Shown in pieces: positions 54,345 to 63,100 of a stretch of 64,000 bases of DNA (within the stretch, counting starts at the first letter, position 1; every line of letters begins with the position of its first letter). Made by a program: the position numbers and the translations under genes. The notes below the pieces were generated by a model. The model was given only the letters and a program-made list of their open reading frames with translations, did no database searches and was not told the origin of the DNA. Location of the stretch: contig NZ_LR134363.1 in assembly GCF_900637295.1 (NCBI RefSeq), forward strand, positions 2,666,001 to 2,730,000, read 5' to 3'. The DNA comes from Actinomyces slackii (GTDB lineage Bacteria > Actinomycetota > Actinomycetes > Actinomycetales > Actinomycetaceae).

Positions 54345-54821
54345 TCAGGGGCCGGTGACGATCATGCGGGCCTGGTCGATCTCGGCAAGGGCGATGATGC
54401 GGCGCTCGCCACCGGCCTCGAGGACGAGGGCATCGTCGTCGGCCGAGATGACGGTTCCGGTGATCCGGCCCTGGGCGGTGTCCACCGCCGCCCCATGGCC
54501 GACGGCGCGGCGGAAGTGCCGGGGCGTGCTCAGCGGGCGCTCGGCCCCTGGCGTGGAGACCTCCAGGGTGTACTGGCCCGCGATGGGGTCGGCCTCATCG
54601 AGTGCCTGGGAGACGGCTGAGGTGACCTCGCCCAGGCCGTCGAGGTCCAGGTCCCCGGGGCCATCGGGAAGATCGACGAAGACCCTCACCACGGAGTGCT
54701 TCCCGGCCCGGGTGGTCCGCACTCCCTCCAGGAAGAGCCCGCAGCCGGAGACAACCGGCCCCAGCAGCTCGGTCAGGCGCTGCGTCAGGGCATCAGCACG
54801 CGGGTCCGCCTTGCTTGCCAT
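54345..54821 (-). CDS. rimP: Ribosome maturation factor RimP
   Basis: 158-residue factor needed for 30S assembly. It shows LTELLGPVVSGCGLFLEGV at the N-terminus, VRVFVDLPDGPGDLDLDGLGEVTSAVSQALDE, and YTLEVSTPGAERPLSTPRHFRRAVG, the RimP hallmark. A C-terminal SH3-like domain ends with IALAEIDQARMIV. First gene of the nusA-infB operon; its promoter lies in the 79-base region shared with the divergent lipoprotein gene. Confidence 0.95.
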   Translation of the reverse strand: MASKADPRADALTQRLTELLGPVVSGCGLFLEGVRTTRAGKHSVVRVFVDLPDGPGDLDLDGLGEVTSAVSQALDEADPIAGQYTLEVSTPGAERPLSTPRHFRRAVGHGAAVDTAQGRITGTVISADDDALVLEAGGERRIIALAEIDQARMIVTGP

Positions 54822-54900
54822 GGGTCGGGCTCCTCCCCTATCGGCCCGTGAGGGCGTGGTCAGGTCGGGATCATGCTACCTGCCATGGCAGGATCAGCGG

Positions 54901-55878
54901 ATGATGAGCCCCAACGCGCCCCAGCCCTCCCACGGCCCCCTCCGCCGATCGGCGCGCCGCGCCGGCGCGCTGGCCCTGACCGCCTGCCTGATCGCCGCGG
55001 GCGGCTGCGGCCTGCGGATGGGCGAGGGCTCGCCGGCCTCCCTGGAAACCCCCTCCCAGGCCCAGGCCCAGCGCGACGCCCTGGCCCGCCAGGCGGTGCT
55101 CATCTCCACCACCGCCCAGGTGGTCTCCGCCACGGGCGCCGAGGGGTCCCAGACCGCCGTCTCCGTGCACTCCAGCGCCCAGGCCCAGGTCGAGGCCCTG
55201 GGCGGGGTGTGGCAGCCCTGGGCGACCGCGGTGCCCACCACCTATCCCACGGCCACTCCCCTGGCCACTGCCGGATCGGATGCCACGACGGCGGACCTCC
55301 TCGCCGCCCTCCAGCACGGGGCGACGATGGCCACGCAGGCCTCCTTCAACGCGACCGACCCCGCCGAGGCCCAGCTCTACGCCTCCCTGGCGGCCTCCTG
55401 GAGCGCCTCGGTCGAGATCCTGGCTCCCGGGACCATCGAGACCTCGCCCCGCAGCTCCAAGGAGTCCCAGGCCGGCAGTCAGAGCCTCAGCGGCGAGCTC
55501 GTCAGGGCCTATGACGCCGCCCGGTACGCCTGCCAGGAGGTGGCGGCCCGCAGCCAGGGCTCTGATCGGGAGCTGGCCTCCGATGACGCCGCGGTGGCCT
55601 CCGCCGTGGTCAACGCCGCGGTGTCCGCGGGCTCGGAGGACTCCCGGCTCGCCGCGTATGGGGCGCCGACCGAGCCGGCGTCGGGCACCGAGAGCCTGGA
55701 TGTCACCTGGGCCCGCCAGGTCTGGTCGGACCTGGTCACGGCTGAGATCCAGCAGGTCGCCGCGACCAAGGCGGGCACGCCCGAGCGCCAGGCCGCCGTG
55801 GGGGCCGTGGTCGACGCGGCCCTGCGGGCCCAGTCCTGGGGGGAGGCCCTCCCCAGCCTGCCCGGCTACGCCTCCTGA
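54901..55878 (+). CDS. DUF4439-type lipoprotein
   Basis: 325 residues. A signal peptide (SARRAGALALTACLIAAGGC) ends in a lipobox-like AGGC, so the mature protein is probably membrane-anchored outside the cell. The C-terminal half, from about residue 180, is a helical bundle (LSGELVRAYDAARYACQEVA ... ERQAAVGAVVDAALRAQSWGEALPSLPGYAS) matching the ferritin-like DUF4439 family of actinobacteria next to rimP. No metal-ligand set can be verified. The function is unknown. Confidence 0.78.
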   Translation: MMSPNAPQPSHGPLRRSARRAGALALTACLIAAGGCGLRMGEGSPASLETPSQAQAQRDALARQAVLISTTAQVVSATGAEGSQTAVSVHSSAQAQVEALGGVWQPWATAVPTTYPTATPLATAGSDATTADLLAALQHGATMATQASFNATDPAEAQLYASLAASWSASVEILAPGTIETSPRSSKESQAGSQSLSGELVRAYDAARYACQEVAARSQGSDRELASDDAAVASAVVNAAVSAGSEDSRLAAYGAPTEPASGTESLDVTWARQVWSDLVTAEIQQVAATKAGTPERQAAVGAVVDAALRAQSWGEALPSLPGYAS

Positions 55879-55891
55879 GTCCCGCCGCGGT

Positions 55892-56608
55892 TCAGGCGGG
55901 CGACTCCGTGGACCACAGTTCCTTGTGCCGGCGCAGGATCACCACCATGGCGATCACCTCCAGGAGCGGGACCACTGCCGCCAGCGCTGACAGCGGTGAA
56001 CCAGGGGTGAGAGCACCGGAGAAGCCGATGTAGTCCCACATCGCATGCGCCACGACGAGCCAGGCGATGCGACGGGTGTAGAGGTACATGACGGCGTAGG
56101 CCAAACCGGCCACGAATGTCGATCCGAGCTGCCTGGTCGTGTCGAGGACCGTCTGCCCACCAAGAACATTGACGACGTGGAGAGCGGAGAAGATCGCAGC
56201 GCTGATGATGATGGCGCGCCTGGGTGAAGCGGCCTGCAGGAGGGACGACAGCACCACCTTGCGGTAGATCAGCTCTTCTCCCAAGCCCACCGCCACGGCC
56301 AGCAGAAGCGGCGCGAGGAAGGCCCAGCTGGCCTGGGCCCGCGTGCCCAGGGCGTAGAGCATCATCGCTGCGGACGGGACCATGGGCAGGAGCATGATCC
56401 GCCAGCCCAGCGGCGTCGCATCGGGCAGGGCGGGGCGCTGGGACCGGCAGTAGGCGACGCTGGCCACTGCCAGCAGGGCCATCCCGGGCACGGCGCCCTG
56501 GAGGAACTCTGCACTTCCATAGGTACTGCCCTGAACAAAATGCAGATAGGCGAAAATTGCACCCATGGCCGCCGTGTAGAACAACGGGGAAACAATATGC
56601 GGTTTCAT
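55892..56608 (-). CDS. CPBP-family intramembrane metalloprotease
   Basis: 238 residues with about seven transmembrane helices. The ABI/CPBP motifs are visible: GLGEELIYRKVVLSSLL (paired Glu, about 117-133), a conserved His in FSALHVVN, and a second His in WLVVAHAMWDYIG. Such proteases process prenylated or peptide substrates, and in bacteria can confer bacteriocin immunity. The ATG at 56608 has GAGAGGG upstream. It stands alone; the substrate is unknown. Confidence 0.83.
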   Translation of the reverse strand: MKPHIVSPLFYTAAMGAIFAYLHFVQGSTYGSAEFLQGAVPGMALLAVASVAYCRSQRPALPDATPLGWRIMLLPMVPSAAMMLYALGTRAQASWAFLAPLLLAVAVGLGEELIYRKVVLSSLLQAASPRRAIIISAAIFSALHVVNVLGGQTVLDTTRQLGSTFVAGLAYAVMYLYTRRIAWLVVAHAMWDYIGFSGALTPGSPLSALAAVVPLLEVIAMVVILRRHKELWSTESPA

Positions 56609-56878
56609 AAACCCTCTCGGATAGTCGGCCGGTCGGACCGGCCCGAACGGTGCGCCCATCAGGGCGCCAGAATGACCCCGGTATCTTACCGGACCCCCAC
56701 CCCTGAAACCCTGGCCCGGCATGTGGTTCTACGCACCATTCGCAATAACGGAATGGACAAGCCTCCGCCTGGAAGGTGAAGCCCTGATAACACTGGCCCT
56801 GGCCGACGAATAACCTGACGAGCACGGCGCGAGAAATAACGAGAGTGCCCCATCGGGGGCGGGTGCGAGCGGTGATTC
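56609..56878. other. Intergenic region upstream of the CPBP gene
   Basis: About 270 bases containing the CPBP promoter on the minus strand. It is locally AT-richer than its neighbours. No gene is recognised. Confidence 0.35.
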
Positions 56879-56955
56879 GCCTCGACGGCGCCGGCTCGCG
56901 CCACCCATCCCCGTGTCAGGGTCAATGGAATGACGCAAGCCGGCGCCGTCGAGGC
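56879..56955. repeat. 17-base perfect inverted repeat downstream of proS
   Basis: Arms 56879-56895 and 56939-56955 are exact reverse complements around a 43-base loop, beginning 15 bases after the proS stop. The long stem could be a rho-independent-like or 3'-protecting structure for proS mRNA. No U tract follows. Confidence 0.7.
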
Positions 56956-56970
56956 AGAGATACCCCCGGG

Positions 56971-58821
56971 TCAGCTGCCCTGGTCGCCCGCGGCGGCCGC
57001 CAGGGCCTGGTGCACGAGCGAGGCAAGGTGCTCCGCGGCCTCATTCGCCGGCACCGAGTGGCGCTCCGCGCTGCGGCGGTCGCGGATCTCCACGGTGCCC
57101 TGCTTGCCCAGGTCGCGCCCGACCACCAGCGTGTAGGGCAGACCCAGAAGCTCGGCGTCGGCGAACTTCACCCCGGCTGAGACCTTGCGGCGGTCGTCGT
57201 AGAGGACCTCGATGCCCTCGGCGTCCAGGGCCTGAGCAATGGAGGCGGCGGTGGAGAAGATCTCCTCATCCTTGCCGGTGGCCAGGACCTGGACGTGGTA
57301 CGGCGCCACGGCGATGGGCCAGGTCAGGCCGTGCTCGTCGTGGTTGGCCTCGGCCAGGGCCGCCATGACGCGGCTGACGCCCACCCCGTAGGAGCCCATG
57401 GTCACCACCTGGGCCTTGCCGTTCTCGTCGAGAACGGTCAGGTCCAGGGCCCGGGAGTACTTGCGCCCCAGGGCGAAGATGTGGCCCAGCTCGATGCCGC
57501 GGGCCAGGCTCAGGGGCCCCGAGCCGTCGGGGGCCGGGTCGCCCTCGTGGATGGTGGCGGCCTCGATGGTGCCGTCGGCGGTGAAGTCGCGGCCCATGAC
57601 CAGGTCCAGGACGTGCTTCTTGGTCTCGTTGGCCCCGGTGACCCAGCTGGTGCCCTCAACGATGCGCGGGTCCACGAGGTAGCGCACGGAGCCGGTCAGG
57701 CGCTCATTGCCCTCCTGGTCGATCTCCACGCGGCGCTTGGGAGAGTTGGGGCCGATGGCGGTGGGACCGATGTAGCCGCGCACCAGCTCGGGGTGGCCCT
57801 CGAAGTCATCATCCGTGGCCATCTCAGCCTCGGCCGGGGCGACGGCGGCCTCCAGGCGCCTCATATCGATGTCCCGGTCCCCGGGCACGCCCACCACGAG
57901 CAGCTCGCGGCGGCCATCGGGGTGGGTCAGGACCATGACGACGTTCTTCAGGGTGTCCGAGGCCCGCCAGGGGCGGCCATCGGCACGGGGGTAGGCCTCG
58001 TTGCACAGATCGACGAGGGTCTCGATGGTGGGGGTGTCGGGGGTGTCGACGACGCGGGCGGGCCCGACCCCGGAGGCGTCGACCGGATCGGGGACCACGG
58101 TGGTCACGGCCTCGGCATTGGCGGCGTACCCGCCGGCGGATCGCACGAAGGTGTCCTCCCCGATGGGTGAGGGGTGGAGGAACTCCTCGGAGTGGGAGCC
58201 GCCCATGGCGCCGGCCATGGCGTTGACGATGACGTAGTCCAGGCCCAGGCGGGCGAAGAGGCGCTCGTAGGCGTCGCGGTGCAGCCGGTAGGAGGCCTCC
58301 AGGCCGGCGTCGTCGACGTCGAAGGAGTAGGAGTCCTTCATGACGAAGTCGCGCCCGCGAATGATGCCGGCGCGAGGGCGGGCCTCGTCGCGGTACTTGG
58401 TCTGGATCTGGTAGATGACGGCCGGCAGGTCCTTGTAGGAGGAGTACATGTCCTTGACCGCCAGGGTGAACATCTCCTCATGGGTGGGGGCCAGGAGGTA
58501 GTCGTTGTCCTTGCGATCGGTCAGGGTGAACAGGGTGGGGCCGTAGTCGCTCCAGCGCCCCGAGGCCTTGTAGGGCTCGGCGGGCAGCAGGCCCGGGAAG
58601 TGGACCTCCTGGCCGCCGATCGCATCCATCTCCTCGCGCACGATCGCCTCGATCTTGCGCAGCGTGCGCAGGCCCAGCGGCAGCCAGGTGTAGATGCCCG
58701 GGGCGGCGCGGCGGATGTAGCAGGCGCGCACCAGCAGCTTGTGGCTGGCGACCTCGGCGTCAGCGGGGTCCTCGCGCAGGGTGCGGATGAAGGCGGTGGA
58801 CATGGTCTGTAGCACGAGCAC
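56971..58821 (-). CDS. proS: Prolyl-tRNA synthetase ProS
   Basis: Charges tRNA-Pro. The 616-residue class II enzyme has the opening [26 protein letters not shown], motif 2 [26 protein letters not shown]-like sequence ([21 protein letters not shown]), the YbaK-type editing insertion between motifs 2 and 3, motif 3 [13 protein letters not shown], and an anticodon-binding C-terminus. I give the GTG start ([10 protein letters not shown]); an ATG six codons later is equally possible. A hairpin GTAGCA/TGCTAC at 58810-58829 overlaps the GTG. Confidence 0.94.
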   Translation of the reverse strand: MLVLQTMSTAFIRTLREDPADAEVASHKLLVRACYIRRAAPGIYTWLPLGLRTLRKIEAIVREEMDAIGGQEVHFPGLLPAEPYKASGRWSDYGPTLFTLTDRKDNDYLLAPTHEEMFTLAVKDMYSSYKDLPAVIYQIQTKYRDEARPRAGIIRGRDFVMKDSYSFDVDDAGLEASYRLHRDAYERLFARLGLDYVIVNAMAGAMGGSHSEEFLHPSPIGEDTFVRSAGGYAANAEAVTTVVPDPVDASGVGPARVVDTPDTPTIETLVDLCNEAYPRADGRPWRASDTLKNVVMVLTHPDGRRELLVVGVPGDRDIDMRRLEAAVAPAEAEMATDDDFEGHPELVRGYIGPTAIGPNSPKRRVEIDQEGNERLTGSVRYLVDPRIVEGTSWVTGANETKKHVLDLVMGRDFTADGTIEAATIHEGDPAPDGSGPLSLARGIELGHIFALGRKYSRALDLTVLDENGKAQVVTMGSYGVGVSRVMAALAEANHDEHGLTWPIAVAPYHVQVLATGKDEEIFSTAASIAQALDAEGIEVLYDDRRKVSAGVKFADAELLGLPYTLVVGRDLGKQGTVEIRDRRSAERHSVPANEAAEHLASLVHQALAAAAGDQGS

Positions 58822-59228
58822 ATGCTACGTGCAGGACGCGCATCGTGTGCATTGCGCACATTGAGCCTTTCTCGTCAGGGTCGGCGAGCAGGTGGGATGC
58901 CTCCCCTGGCGGATACGGGCGACCGGACCTCCGGCCTCAGACAGGGGCGCCCCCTTGCGCACCGCCCAGTGATGCTGCGCCACCCAGTGACGGGAGGCGG
59001 GAGCACCGATTCGCCCCGACGACGTGAGTTCGCGTCGACGACGAGGGTCTGCGTACCGGACGAGGGTTCGCGTCATCCGACTGGGGCAAAGTCACGTCGA
59101 CGACGCAAAGGCTCGTCCGAGCCGCGCCGGCGTCACCCCCGGCCGATCGCGCTCAGAATCGTGCGGCACGGCACGGCACGCCCGCACCACCCCATGCCCG
59201 GACCGCCCGCGGCCCGCACGCGCACGCC
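58822..59228. other. proS upstream region with a duplicated leader segment
   Basis: 407 bases without a convincing gene. It should contain the proS promoter on the minus strand. Bases 58862-58897 resemble the segment just upstream of the STM3941-like gene (59850-59884): both share the exact 12-mer TGAGCCTTTCTC and about 75 percent of the rest. The region also has several CGTCGACGACG-like repeats around 59020-59110. Confidence 0.5.
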
Positions 59229-59849
59229 TCACGGGCGGAGGCCGGCCATGCGCACCACCTCGGCAGGCATGACGACGACTCCAGGTGACTCCTCCACCGG
59301 TCCCAGCACAGGGGGCAGATCAGGGCGGCGCAGGCGCTGCTGCTCCATGAGAAGGAGAGCGCATTCCACGGAGGTCATCTTCATGGCGTCCATGGTCAGC
59401 GGCACCGGAGGCCCGCCTCCCGTGCGATGGATCACGCGCCAGAACCAGCGCCACATCCTGGACAACCGATCCCACGGCCACTGCGGATCGGCGAAGGCGA
59501 TGTAGACATAGTCATGCCGCCCGGCACCCCGCGTCGCCACCCCAGCAGGGATCACGGCTTGGACCTGCTCCCACGGGATGAACCCGAGAGAGACCATGGA
59601 GGTGTGATCGGTGATGCCGCGATCGTCGATGATCAGGGCAGGCTGTCTCCAGAGGCTGCACCACCCCAGGAGCAAGGCGATAAAAATCGGGGTCCCCACA
59701 ACGCCGAGGAATAGACCATAGAAATCCCCGTACGTTATCCCCTGGAGTAGGGCATAGAAGCAGAACAGACTGACACAGGCGCAGATCATCGTTCGCCACA
59801 GCAGGGGCCAGCGCTTGTGGTAGAAGACCTGAGGATTCATGAGGTGCAC
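59229..59849 (-). CDS. STM3941-like membrane protein (PH-like domain)
   Basis: 206 residues from GTG (an ATG three codons later is also possible; GAGAAAGG precedes). Two transmembrane helices (about 19-35 and 42-62) are followed by a soluble domain with ALIIDDRGITDHTSMVSLGFIPWEQVQAV, the hallmark of the STM3941 family of small bacterial membrane proteins of unknown function. The C-terminal part contains SVECALLLMEQQRLRRPDLP, shared with its neighbour. A paralogous copy lies just upstream. Confidence 0.75.
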   Translation of the reverse strand: MHLMNPQVFYHKRWPLLWRTMICACVSLFCFYALLQGITYGDFYGLFLGVVGTPIFIALLLGWCSLWRQPALIIDDRGITDHTSMVSLGFIPWEQVQAVIPAGVATRGAGRHDYVYIAFADPQWPWDRLSRMWRWFWRVIHRTGGGPPVPLTMDAMKMTSVECALLLMEQQRLRRPDLPPVLGPVEESPGVVVMPAEVVRMAGLRP

Positions 59850-59983
59850 TGAGCCTTTCTCATCGGGGCTGGCAAGTTGGATGGTGGGTGTGGCCTGATG
59901 TCAGGCAGGAGTGGGCCCGCGCGGTCGTCTGATCACATGGCCCTCGACGTGCCCATGAGTGCTCTCGGTAAGTCAGCGCCTGA

Positions 59984-60618
59984 TCACGCTCCCGGACTCT
60001 GGTCGAGGGCAGCGAGATAGCCACAGGGGTCGGAGATCTCCCACGTTCCCGGTTGCGCACCGGGCACCGGCCCGCCTGCCACGGGCAGGTCCGGGCGGCG
60101 CAGGCGCCGCTGCTCCACCAGAAGAGCGGCCAGCTCGACGTTCCCGATGCGCAGGGTGTCGACGGAGATGACATCTTGAGCCACCGGTTGAATCGGTTGG
60201 CGTGCCGCCGCAGGCCGCGCAGTTGGGTCCAGGGCCACTGCGGATCGGCGAAGACGATGCCCACCAGCCTGTTGCGCCTGTGCCCGGCATGGAACTCTCC
60301 GGGCATGAAGCCCACGGCCTGCTCCCAGGGGATGAAGCCGATGGAGATCAGGGAGGTGGACTCCGTCAGTCCCCGATCTTCGATGACCAGGCCGGGCCGC
60401 CTGCACAGCACGAGGAGGCCCACCACACCGAGCACGCTGAGCGTCGAGACCAGCACCATGACGATCACGATGATGACGGCTCCCAGGGACCAGCCCTCAC
60501 TGATGGAGGCCTGAACGATGATCACCGTGATCCATAGGCAGACCCCACTGCCGAGCATGCCGAGGACGAGTTGTGTGATGACTTTGCGCAGGGATCGAGG
60601 AATCGTGACGGGCGCCAT
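59984..60618 (-). pseudogene. Frameshifted second STM3941-like membrane protein
   Basis: The first 146 or so codons encode two transmembrane helices and GLVIEDRGLTESTSLISIGFIPWEQAVGF, clearly paralogous to the preceding entry. After RFNRWLK (near 60183) the family's C-terminal sequence (DTLRIGNVELAALLVEQRRLRRPDLP) continues in another frame, consistent with loss of one base. The original frame instead runs into an unrelated tail to 59860. It may be a recent pseudogene, a sequencing error, or a programmed shift; no slippery heptamer is seen. Confidence 0.72.
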
Positions 60619-60630
60619 AATGGAAATCAT

Positions 60631-61133
60631 GTCATGACCGCCGAGCCCGCGCCGGGGTTCCGGCCCCGGACTCCACGGGCTCTACTGCCCATCGCCTCCG
60701 GGGGACAGGCGCGTGACCGGACTACCGGCCCCCAGGTTGTCGACTCTGTGGCAGCGGTTCTTCTCGGCATGCATTCGAAGCCCTTCCCCTACCCATCGTG
60801 CTCGGAGCGCATACTGCGCCGGATCCTCCACTTGCTCCACGAGGACCGCTCTAAGGACAGCGCTGTCATGACCTGGCGAGAGAGGTTCTCCGTCTTGCGA
60901 CCGGATGATCAGGGCCGATACGCTCAACCTCGATTCGTTGCCGGCTCCGGGGGCTCCAGGACCATCACGTCATGGCGGCTGATCTCAGCCACCACCGGCG
61001 GACCGCCCAACCGAGGGGAGTGCAGCGGGTCGGGGGAGTCACCGTGAACCAACCGCGGCACGGCGCCCCGGTTATCCCTCACCCGGCCCAGGTCGCTGCG
61101 TCCCTAGCCCTTGGGCCCCAGGCAAGGAGAGAC
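60631..61133. other. Region upstream of the mevalonate operon
   Basis: 503 bases with no recognised gene. Short open frames on both strands lack ribosome-binding sites and recognisable composition. It should contain the promoter of the mevalonate operon. Part of it may be a decayed coding sequence, which I cannot identify. Confidence 0.4.
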
Positions 61134-62099
61134 ATGGGCAGCCACTCCTCCCCCGGGCGCGAGGGGCGCGGCCATACCTGGGCCAAGGCCATCCTCCTGG
61201 GCGAGCACGCAGTGGTCTACGGGCACCCCGCTGTCGCAGTGCCGCTGCACGATCTGCGGATGAATGCCACGGCCACGCCCATCAACGGCCCCTCCCGGCT
61301 GCGCTGCCTGGACTACGAGGGCCCCCTGACGGGCAGCGGGGCGCGCTTCGACTGTGTGGCGCAGGCCTTCGAGGCAGCTCGTGAATTCGCCGGTTGCCCG
61401 CGGCAGTCCTTCATCATCACCACTCGCAGCGACTTTCCCCATGAGCGGGGGCTGGGTTCCTCGGCAGCGGCGGCGGGAGCGATCATCCGCGCCGTCCTGG
61501 ATGCCTGCAGGCGCCCGGCCTGCGCCGAGGAGCTGTTCGCACTGACGCAGCGGGCCGAGGCCGTGGCTCACGGACGCCCCTCGGGTCTGGACGCTGCAGC
61601 TACCTGCGCCCCGGGACCCCTGCGCTTCCAGGCCGGTGAGATGCGGCCCGTGAGCCAGCGCATCGAGGGCGCCCACCTGGTCCTGGCCGACTCAGGGGTG
61701 CACGGCTCCACCCGGCAGGCCGTTACCGGTCTGCGCGAGCGCTATGAGGAGCAGACCGAGGCCGTCGGCCCACTCATCGCCGAGCTGGGCGCCCTGGCCC
61801 GCCTGGCGGTCACGGCGCTGGAGGACGGCGATGCTCCCCGCCTGGGGACGGCCATGGACCGGGCGCATGAGGTACTGGCCGCACTCGGGCTGAGCCTGCC
61901 CGTCCTGGAGTCCCTGACCGGTGCGGCCCGCCAGGCCGGCGCGCTGGGGGCCAAGCTCACCGGGGGCGGTCTGGGCGGATGCGTCATCGCCCTGGCCGAT
62001 GGCCCGCAGCCCGCCGAGCGGATCGGCAGTGCGCTGCTGCACGCTGGGGCGGCCGCAGTATGGACCCACAGAATGCACACCAGTGAGGCAGGCCAGTGA
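61134..62099 (+). CDS. mvk: Mevalonate kinase
   Basis: GHMP kinase that phosphorylates mevalonate, the first of three kinase steps to isopentenyl diphosphate. The 321 residues have KAILLGEHAVVYGHPAVAVPL (18-38), the ATP-binding PHERGLGSSAAAAGAIIRAVLD (about 102-123), a catalytic Asp in RPSGLDAAA, and the C-terminal GAKLTGGGLGGCVIAL. AAGGAG stands before the ATG; an earlier GTG at 61044 is possible. Its stop overlaps the next GTG by four bases. Confidence 0.92.
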   Translation: MGSHSSPGREGRGHTWAKAILLGEHAVVYGHPAVAVPLHDLRMNATATPINGPSRLRCLDYEGPLTGSGARFDCVAQAFEAAREFAGCPRQSFIITTRSDFPHERGLGSSAAAAGAIIRAVLDACRRPACAEELFALTQRAEAVAHGRPSGLDAAATCAPGPLRFQAGEMRPVSQRIEGAHLVLADSGVHGSTRQAVTGLRERYEEQTEAVGPLIAELGALARLAVTALEDGDAPRLGTAMDRAHEVLAALGLSLPVLESLTGAARQAGALGAKLTGGGLGGCVIALADGPQPAERIGSALLHAGAAAVWTHRMHTSEAGQ

Positions 62100-63100
62100 C
62101 ACGCACCGCGACAGCCAGCGCGAATACCAACATCGCCCTCATCAAGTACTGGGGCAAGGCCGATGAGGCGCTGACGATCCCCACCACATCCAGCCTGTCC
62201 CTGACGCTGGGCGGAACCAGGACCACCACCACGGTCTCCTTCGAGGAGGGCGCCCGCGGCGCGGACACGGTGACCATCGACGGCGTGCGCCCCTCCCCCG
62301 CCCAGGTGGCCAGGGTCAGCCGATTTCTGGACCTGGTGCGCCACCGGGCCGGCCTCACGGCTCCCGCCACCGTCCACTCCTCCTCCACAGTCCCCCTGGC
62401 CGCGGGCCTGGCCAGCTCGGCAGCGGGCTTCGCTGCCCTGGCCCTGGCCGCCTCGCGGGCCGCGGGCATGGAGCTCGATGCGCGCGCCCTGACCCGCCTG
62501 GCCAGGCGCGGCTCCGGCTCGGCTGCGCGCTCGGTCCTCGGCGGTCTGGTGCTGTGGAACGCTGGAAAGGACGACGAGACCTCCTACGCCGAGCAGGTCG
62601 TCCTTCCCACCGCTCAGCCCGATGGTCCACCGGACCTGGCCATGGCGGTCATGGTCCTGACCCAGGAGCGCAAGGAGATCAGCAGCACCGCCGCCATGCG
62701 AGCCACCATGGGCTCCTCGCCCCTCTACCCCGCCTGGGTGGAGTCCAGCGCCGTGGATCTTCGCGAGGCGCTGGCCGCCCTGCGCAGTGGTGACCTGCCT
62801 CGCCTGGGAGAGGTTGTCGAGGCCAACGCCCTGGGAATGCACGCCGCCATGATGGCCTCACGCCCCGCCATCATGTATTGGACACCGCGCACCCTGGAGG
62901 CGCTGCGCGCCATCGCGGCACTGCGCCATGAGGGCATGCCCGTCTGGGCGACCATCGACGCCGGAGCTAATGTCAAGGCCCTGACCTCGGGCGCCTGCGG
63001 GGAGCGGGTCGCAGCGGCCCTGCGCGAGCGCCTGCCCGGGGTCAGCGTATGGTTGCGCAGACCAGGCGGCGCAGCGCGCATCGAGGGGGTCACCCGATGA
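62096..63100 (+). CDS. mvaD: Diphosphomevalonate decarboxylase
   Basis: ATP-dependent decarboxylase making isopentenyl diphosphate. The 334 residues include SANTNIALIKYWGKADEALTIPTTSSLSLTL, the phosphate-binding STVPLAAGLASSAAGFAALALAA, GSGSAARSVLGGLVLWN and a late MYWTPRTLEALRAI with IDAGANVKAL, all typical of the family. The GTG start overlaps the mevalonate kinase stop. The stop overlaps the next ATG. Confidence 0.95.
   Translation: MTRTATASANTNIALIKYWGKADEALTIPTTSSLSLTLGGTRTTTTVSFEEGARGADTVTIDGVRPSPAQVARVSRFLDLVRHRAGLTAPATVHSSSTVPLAAGLASSAAGFAALALAASRAAGMELDARALTRLARRGSGSAARSVLGGLVLWNAGKDDETSYAEQVVLPTAQPDGPPDLAMAVMVLTQERKEISSTAAMRATMGSSPLYPAWVESSAVDLREALAALRSGDLPRLGEVVEANALGMHAAMMASRPAIMYWTPRTLEALRAIAALRHEGMPVWATIDAGANVKALTSGACGERVAAALRERLPGVSVWLRRPGGAARIEGVTR

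Noticed and set aside
60571-61047. Open frame of 158 codons on the plus strand before the mevalonate operon
   Set aside because: It begins inside the oppositely oriented membrane-protein gene, has no ribosome-binding site and shows no recognisable domain.
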